A DNA stretch of 10,340 bases, from NCBI GenBank assembly GCA_002403415.1, contig DHHS01000128.1:1-10340 (forward strand), in the 5' to 3' direction. A model generated the notes under the pieces. That model searched no databases and was not told the DNA's origin. It saw only the letters and a list, made by a program, of their open reading frames with translations. Below, piece by piece: positions 6,742-10,340 of the stretch. Position 1 is the stretch's first letter. Each line of letters starts with the position of its first letter. The stretch comes from Sphingomonas sp. UBA4766 (GTDB lineage Bacteria; Pseudomonadota; Alphaproteobacteria; Sphingomonadales; Sphingomonadaceae). Both the position numbers and the translations under genes were made by a program.

Positions 6742-7455
6742 ATGCGCCCATCCGGCCGCGCCCCCGACCAAATGCGCCCCATCACCATCGAGCCGCGCTT
6801 TACCAAACACGCCGAAGGTTCGGTGCTGATCGGTTTCGGCGATACCAAAGTGCTTGTTACCGCCTCGATCGAGGAGCGCGTGCCCCCGTTCCTTCGCGGC
6901 AAGGGCGAGGGCTGGGTGACGGCGGAATATGGCATGTTGCCCCGTGCGACCCACACCCGCGGCAATCGTGAGGCAGCCAAGGGCAAACAATCGGGCCGTA
7001 CGCAGGAGATTCAGCGGCTGATCGGCCGATCGCTGCGCGCGGTTACTGACTTGAAGTTGCTCGGCGAGCGGCAGATTACGCTCGACTGTGACGTGATCCA
7101 GGCCGATGGCGGCACGCGCACCGCGTCGATTTCGGGCGCGTGGGTGGCGCTGCGCCTCGCCATTGACGGGTTGTTACGCGAGGGCAAGCTGACGGCCGAT
7201 CCGCTCACTCAAAAAGTCGCGGCGATCAGTTGCGGTATCTGGCAGGGGACGCCGGTGCTCGACCTTGATTATGACGAGGATTCTAGCGCCGACGCGGATG
7301 CCAATTTCGTCCTGCTCGAGAACGGCAACATTGCCGAGGCGCAGGCAACGGCGGAAGGTGCTACCTATGACGAGGAGGGGCTGCTCCGCATGCTCCGCCT
7401 CGCTCGCATCGGGTGCGCCGATATCTTCACCGCACAAGCGCGCGCGGTTGCGTGA
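6742..7455 (+). CDS. rph: RNase PH (tRNA 3'-end phosphorolytic exoribonuclease)
   Basis: Trims the 3' tail of tRNA precursors by phosphorolysis, in the cytosol as a ring-shaped hexamer. The ATG at 6742 is supported by AAGGAG at 6729-6734 with seven-base spacing and gives 237 aa, the normal family length; longer in-frame starts run back into the hrcA promoter. Family residues are all visible: phosphate-binding R86 in SGRTQEIQRLIGRSLR, the GGTRT loop at 123-127, LDCDVIQADGG (114-124), and the acidic pair D178 and D184 in DLDYDEDSSADAD that binds metal. The stop codon overlaps the rdgB start (TGATG), so the two are co-translated. Nothing suggests truncation of the kind seen in some laboratory E. 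coli strains. Confidence 0.97.
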   Translation: MRPSGRAPDQMRPITIEPRFTKHAEGSVLIGFGDTKVLVTASIEERVPPFLRGKGEGWVTAEYGMLPRATHTRGNREAAKGKQSGRTQEIQRLIGRSLRAVTDLKLLGERQITLDCDVIQADGGTRTASISGAWVALRLAIDGLLREGKLTADPLTQKVAAISCGIWQGTPVLDLDYDEDSSADADANFVLLENGNIAEAQATAEGATYDEEGLLRMLRLARIGCADIFTAQARAVA

Positions 7456-8075
7456 TGACGGCGGGGATCCGCAAACTCGCCCCCGGTCGGTTGGTGATTG
7501 CCACGCATAATGCGGGCAAGCTGCGCGAGATGACGGCGTTGCTCGCGCCTTATGGCATGGAAACCGTGTCGGTGGGCGTGCTTGGGCTTCCGGAACCGGA
7601 CGAAACCGGCACGCAGTTTGCCGAAAATGCGGCGATCAAGGCGCATTCGGCCGCGAGCCTCTCGGGCCTGCCAGCACTTGCCGATGACAGCGGGCTGTGT
7701 GTCGCGGCACTCGGCGGGGAGCCCGGCGTTTACACCGCCAATTGGGCCGAAACGGCGGATGGCACGCGCGACTGGACCCAGGCGATGACGCGCGTGCACG
7801 ACCGACTGGCGGCGCTGGGGCCGGAGGTGAGCCGGGCGGCGACGTTCGTGTCCACGCTCGCGTTGGCGTGGCCGGACGGCGATATCCGGTTTTTTGAAGG
7901 GCGGATCGATGGCACGCTCGTCTGGCCGCCGCGCGGCGACGCGGGCTTTGGCTATGATCCGATGTTTGTGCCGCTGGGCGAGACGCGCACCTTTGCCGAA
8001 ATGACGTTTGAGGAAAAACAGGCGAACAATCACCGCGCGCGTGCCTTTGCCGCATTTGTCGCCTCGGCGTTTTGA
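7455..8075 (+). CDS. rdgB: RdgB/HAM1 family dITP/XTP pyrophosphatase
   Basis: Hydrolyses non-canonical purine triphosphates (dITP, ITP, XTP) to the monophosphate plus pyrophosphate, keeping damaged purines out of DNA and RNA. The start is ATG 7455, sharing the A of the rph TGA. The product is 206 aa, the normal length. Visible motifs are THNAGK (17-22) at the N-terminus, the metal/catalytic LADDSGL (75-81), GFGYDPMF (164-171) for base recognition, and FEEKQANNHRARAF (185-198) at the C-terminus. In that last motif many homologues have SHR; here it is NHR, with His and Arg kept, so activity is expected. In several relatives hemW follows rdgB; here it is followed by the PlcP-like gene, with its own promoter-like sequence between. 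Confidence 0.95.
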   Translation: MTAGIRKLAPGRLVIATHNAGKLREMTALLAPYGMETVSVGVLGLPEPDETGTQFAENAAIKAHSAASLSGLPALADDSGLCVAALGGEPGVYTANWAETADGTRDWTQAMTRVHDRLAALGPEVSRAATFVSTLALAWPDGDIRFFEGRIDGTLVWPPRGDAGFGYDPMFVPLGETRTFAEMTFEEKQANNHRARAFAAFVASAF

Positions 8076-8081
8076 ACAATG

Positions 8082-8111
8082 TTGTCAGGGGCACGATTCA
8101 AACTGTAACAT
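8082..8111 (+). promoter_or_regulatory. Candidate promoter of the plcP-agt pair, with a possible PHO-box half-site
   Basis: TTGTCA (8082-8087) and TAACAT (8106-8111) are separated by 18 bases, giving a predicted start near 8118 and a leader of about 46 bases. CTGTAACAT (8103-8111) looks like a single degenerate PhoB half-site, and TTGTCAG upstream is similar. They do not fall in the exact 11-base register of a standard PHO box, so phosphate control is only suggested. Confidence 0.4.
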
Positions 8112-8163
8112 AAAGCGGCCATAGCGGACCGATCAACTCGGTTCGGCGTGCAAGGGAAATTGC

Positions 8164-9060
8164 ATGAAGGTTGCTCATATCGTTGAGGCAGGGTTCGGCG
8201 ATCTGGCCGATTTCGCGCAGTCCGCGCCCCATATTCCCGAACGTGAAACGACCACGCGGCGTCGATACCGCACCATCTGGATTTCGGACATTCACCTGGG
8301 CACGCGCGGGTGCAATGCCGATATGCTCATCGACTTTCTCGACCATGTCGATAGCGAGACCATGTATCTGGTCGGCGACATTATCGACGGCTGGCGGCTG
8401 AAAAAGAAATTTTACTGGCCCGCCGCGCATAACGACATTGTCTGGCGGCTGCTGAAACGCGCCAAGCGTGGCACCCGGATGATCTATATTCCCGGCAATC
8501 ATGACGAGATTTTTCGCCAGTTCTCGGGCCTTGATTTCGGCGGCGTCGCGATCCGGCGCAAAGCGATACATGAGACCGCCGACGGTCGCCGCCTGCTGGT
8601 GCTGCACGGCGATGAGTTTGATGCGATTACGCTAGCGCACAAGTGGCTCGCGCATGTCGGCGATTTCGCGTATAACACGCTTATGGCGGCCAATGTCTGG
8701 GTCAACACCGTCCGGCGCGCGTTCAACATGCCCTATTGGTCCTTGTCGAAGCATGCCAAGGCCAAGGTGAAGAATGCGGTCGAATTCATCTCCAATTATG
8801 AGGAGGTGGTGGCTCAGGCAGCGGAAGCGCGCGGCGTGGACGGGGTGATTTGCGGCCATATCCATACCGCCGAAATGCGCCGCATTGGTGGCGTTGATTA
8901 TTATAACGATGGCGATTGGGTGGAAGGCTGCACCGCGCTCGTCGAACATTTTGATGGCCGGATGGAGATTTTGCACTGGGCCGACGAAATGGCAGCGCGC
9001 GCGCGCGCCGAGCGCGAAGCCGCCGCGTCCCGCTCCGATATCCCCGCACTGGCGGCATAG
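8164..9060 (+). CDS. plcP: PlcP-like metallophosphoesterase (phospholipase C for lipid remodelling)
   Basis: Calcineurin-like phosphoesterase, 298 aa. All metal-binding motifs are present: SDIHLG (41-46), GDIIDGW (71-77), GNHDE (111-115), LHGDEFD (147-153) and GHIHTAE (231-237). Such proteins are often labelled UDP-2,3-diacylglucosamine diphosphatase. The sequence pattern (THR-rich lead, SDIHLGTRGC, YLVGDIIDGW, YWSLS, VKNAV, DGVICGHIHTAEMR, GDWVE.CTA) and the overlapping Agt-like gene instead fit PlcP. PlcP is the enzyme known in Sinorhizobium and marine alphaproteobacteria to cut phospholipid head groups under phosphate starvation, leaving diacylglycerol. The start ATG 8164 has AAGGGA at 8152-8157. 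The first ~35 residues are an extra, low-complexity extension before the fold, with no signal peptide. The stop shares a base with the agt start. The phosphoesterase call is firm; the PlcP role is inferred from resemblance and context. Confidence 0.8.
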   Translation: MKVAHIVEAGFGDLADFAQSAPHIPERETTTRRRYRTIWISDIHLGTRGCNADMLIDFLDHVDSETMYLVGDIIDGWRLKKKFYWPAAHNDIVWRLLKRAKRGTRMIYIPGNHDEIFRQFSGLDFGGVAIRRKAIHETADGRRLLVLHGDEFDAITLAHKWLAHVGDFAYNTLMAANVWVNTVRRAFNMPYWSLSKHAKAKVKNAVEFISNYEEVVAQAAEARGVDGVICGHIHTAEMRRIGGVDYYNDGDWVEGCTALVEHFDGRMEILHWADEMAARARAEREAAASRSDIPALAA

Positions 9061-10100
9061 TGCGGATCGCGATCGTCACCGACGCTTGGAGTCCCCAGGT
9101 GAACGGGGTCGTGCGCACGCTGCAATCGGTGCGCGCCGAGCTGGAGCGGCAGGGGCATGAAGTGCTCGTCATTTCGCCCGAGCTTTTTTATTCGATGCCG
9201 TGTCCGACCTATCCCGAAATCCGTCTGGCCTTTGCGCGCACGGCGGCGGTGGGGAAAATGCTGGCCGATTTCCGTCCCAATGCGATCCATCTGGCGACCG
9301 AGGGACCGGTGTGCCTGGCCGCGCGGCGCTGGTGCCTCGCGCGGGGCTTTCCCTTCACAACCGCCTATCATACGCAGTTTCCCGATTATGTATCGGCGCG
9401 GATCGGCATCGATCCCGAATGGATCTGGCGCTACATCACCTGGTTTCATTGGCCCGCCCAAGCGGTGCTGGCCTCCACCCCGTCGATCGCCGACGCCCTG
9501 CGCGCGCACGGGTTGAACAAGATCCGCTTTTGGGGGCGCGGGGTCGACCTGTCGATTTTTGGGCCCGGTGTGACGCCGGACCCCGCGATCCGCGCGCTGG
9601 CGACGGCGGATGGCGGGCCGGTGCAGCTTTATGTCGGGCGCGTCGCGATCGAGAAGAATATCGAAGCGTTTCTGGACAGCGCGCAGCCTGGGTCAAAGGT
9701 GATTGTCGGCGATGGCCCCGCGCGCGCCGCGCTGGAGCAGAAATATCCGCAAGCGCATTTCCTGGGCCCCAAATTCGGCGCGGATCTGGCCGCTGCCTAT
9801 GCTGCCGCTGATGTATTTGTATTTCCTAGTAAAACCGATACTTTCGGGCTGGTGATGATCGAGGCGCTGGCATCGGGCGTGCCGGTTGCTGCCTTCCCCG
9901 TAACCGGGCCGGTGGACGTGTTGAAACCGGGCGTCGGGGTGATGCACAACGATCTGGATGCTGCGATTGCCGAGGCGCTGAAGCTCGACCGCGCGGCGTG
10001 CGCCGCCTATGGTCAAAGCTTCACTTGGGAGGCGAGCGCCCGGCAATTCCTCGATGCGCTGGCGCCGGTCGGACTGGAAAGCGACCGCCAAGCGGCGTGA
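9060..10100 (+). CDS. agt: GT4 glycosyltransferase, Agt-like glycolipid synthase
   Basis: GT-B fold glycosyltransferase of family GT4, 346 aa, acting at the inner face of the membrane. The GTG start at 9060 overlaps the plcP TAG by one base and opens at once on the N-terminal strand MRIAIVTDAWSPQVNGVVRT (1-20), so no other start is likely. Further motifs are HLATEGPVCLAARR (77-90), AYHTQFPDYVSAR (102-114), GRGVDLSIF (159-167), YVGRVAIEKNIE (191-202) with the donor-phosphate Arg and Lys, and PSKTDTFGLVMIEALASGVP (256-275). The usual E-x7-E is D260-x7-E268, which I believe is common in this subgroup. Many databases would call it a GDP-mannose-dependent alpha-mannosyltransferase. Its pairing with a PlcP-like enzyme suggests it adds a hexose or glucuronic acid to diacylglycerol, as Agrobacterium Agt does. 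The sugar donor cannot be decided from sequence. Confidence 0.85.
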   Translation: MRIAIVTDAWSPQVNGVVRTLQSVRAELERQGHEVLVISPELFYSMPCPTYPEIRLAFARTAAVGKMLADFRPNAIHLATEGPVCLAARRWCLARGFPFTTAYHTQFPDYVSARIGIDPEWIWRYITWFHWPAQAVLASTPSIADALRAHGLNKIRFWGRGVDLSIFGPGVTPDPAIRALATADGGPVQLYVGRVAIEKNIEAFLDSAQPGSKVIVGDGPARAALEQKYPQAHFLGPKFGADLAAAYAAADVFVFPSKTDTFGLVMIEALASGVPVAAFPVTGPVDVLKPGVGVMHNDLDAAIAEALKLDRAACAAYGQSFTWEASARQFLDALAPVGLESDRQAA

Positions 10101-10110
10101 GGGGGCGCGC

Positions 10111-10340
10111 TGTGTTGCCGACATCGCCACGACCGTGTGGGGCGGACCAATTCGCTATTTTGCGGGCAAAGCTTACGAAAGCGTCAAAGGGCAAATAACC
10201 GATCGCATAGCCAACGCCTTCACAGCAGCCGAATATAGCTCAGGGCAAGCCAGCGATGGTGCCAACGGCATTACCATAGCCGGAAGTGTTGTGCTTGGCG
10301 GCTTGGGGGCGCTAAAGGTGATCGGTGGGCGGGCCGCAGA
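10111..10340 (+). pseudogene. Open frame without a clear start, running off the window; possible gene remnant
   Basis: From about 10111 (codons in register with 10117) a frame stays open to the window edge. It reads ADIATTVWGGPIRYFAGKAY, then a segment with EYSSGQASDGANG, then a hydrophobic Gly/Ala-rich run (ITIAGSVVLGGLGALKVIGG). There is no ribosome site. The only in-frame starts are an ATG at 10054 inside agt and a GTG at 10135. GC is 115 of 200 bases over 10141-10340 and about 53% over 10141-10260, below the neighbours. Rare ATA codons occur three times. The hydrophobic Gly/Ala run after a polar segment recalls the region before toxin domains in polymorphic toxins, but I cannot name a family. 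It may be a 5'-truncated acquired gene, or simply a gene whose main part lies beyond the window. Confidence 0.35.

Noticed and set aside
8164..9060. Annotation as LpxH (UDP-2,3-diacylglucosamine diphosphatase) of lipid A synthesis
   Set aside because: Many alphaproteobacteria use the unrelated LpxI for that step, and the sequence pattern and overlap with a GT4 gene fit PlcP better; LpxH-like activity is not formally excluded.

Overview
The window looks like chromosomal DNA of an alphaproteobacterium, most likely a sphingomonad (Sphingomonadales). It is GC-rich with GC-ending codons, hrcA sits divergently from rph with rdgB behind it, and the protein sequences have the flavour of that order. 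The genus cannot be fixed from the sequence alone. Nearly all of it is dense, intact chromosomal coding sequence; only the last ~230 bases look foreign or broken.

Left part, plus strand (1-3810): a membrane diguanylate cyclase with a 7TMR-DISM-type sensor (154-1830); a 66-residue exported protein of unknown function with its own good promoter (1884-2084); and a long-chain acyl-CoA ligase of the FadD type (2128-3810) that may be read from a leaderless transcript. These three genes are co-oriented, but promoter-like sequences before the second and third suggest separate expression.

Middle, minus strand (3818-6641): hrcA, grpE and a threonine synthase gene form one tight run. The gap is 20 bases between hrcA and grpE, and grpE and thrC overlap by 4 bases. 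A sequence resembling the alphaproteobacterial heat-shock (sigma-32) promoter lies directly against the hrcA start codon. This would place a biosynthetic gene under heat-shock transcription.

Middle-right, plus strand (6742-8075): rph (RNase PH) and rdgB (house-cleaning NTP pyrophosphatase) form a coupled pair that shares a 100-base divergent promoter region with hrcA.

Right part, plus strand (8164-10100): a metallophosphoesterase and a GT4 glycosyltransferase overlap by one base. They closely resemble the PlcP and Agt pair that replaces phospholipids with phosphorus-free glycolipids during phosphate limitation in other alphaproteobacteria: PlcP releases diacylglycerol and Agt glycosylates it. 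This is the most interesting functional system in the window, although the family is known. After agt, a reading frame without a convincing start, lower in GC and rich in rare codons, runs off the window edge. It may be the edge of an acquired or eroded element.

I saw no tRNA, rRNA, insertion sequence, CRISPR array or CIRCE operator.
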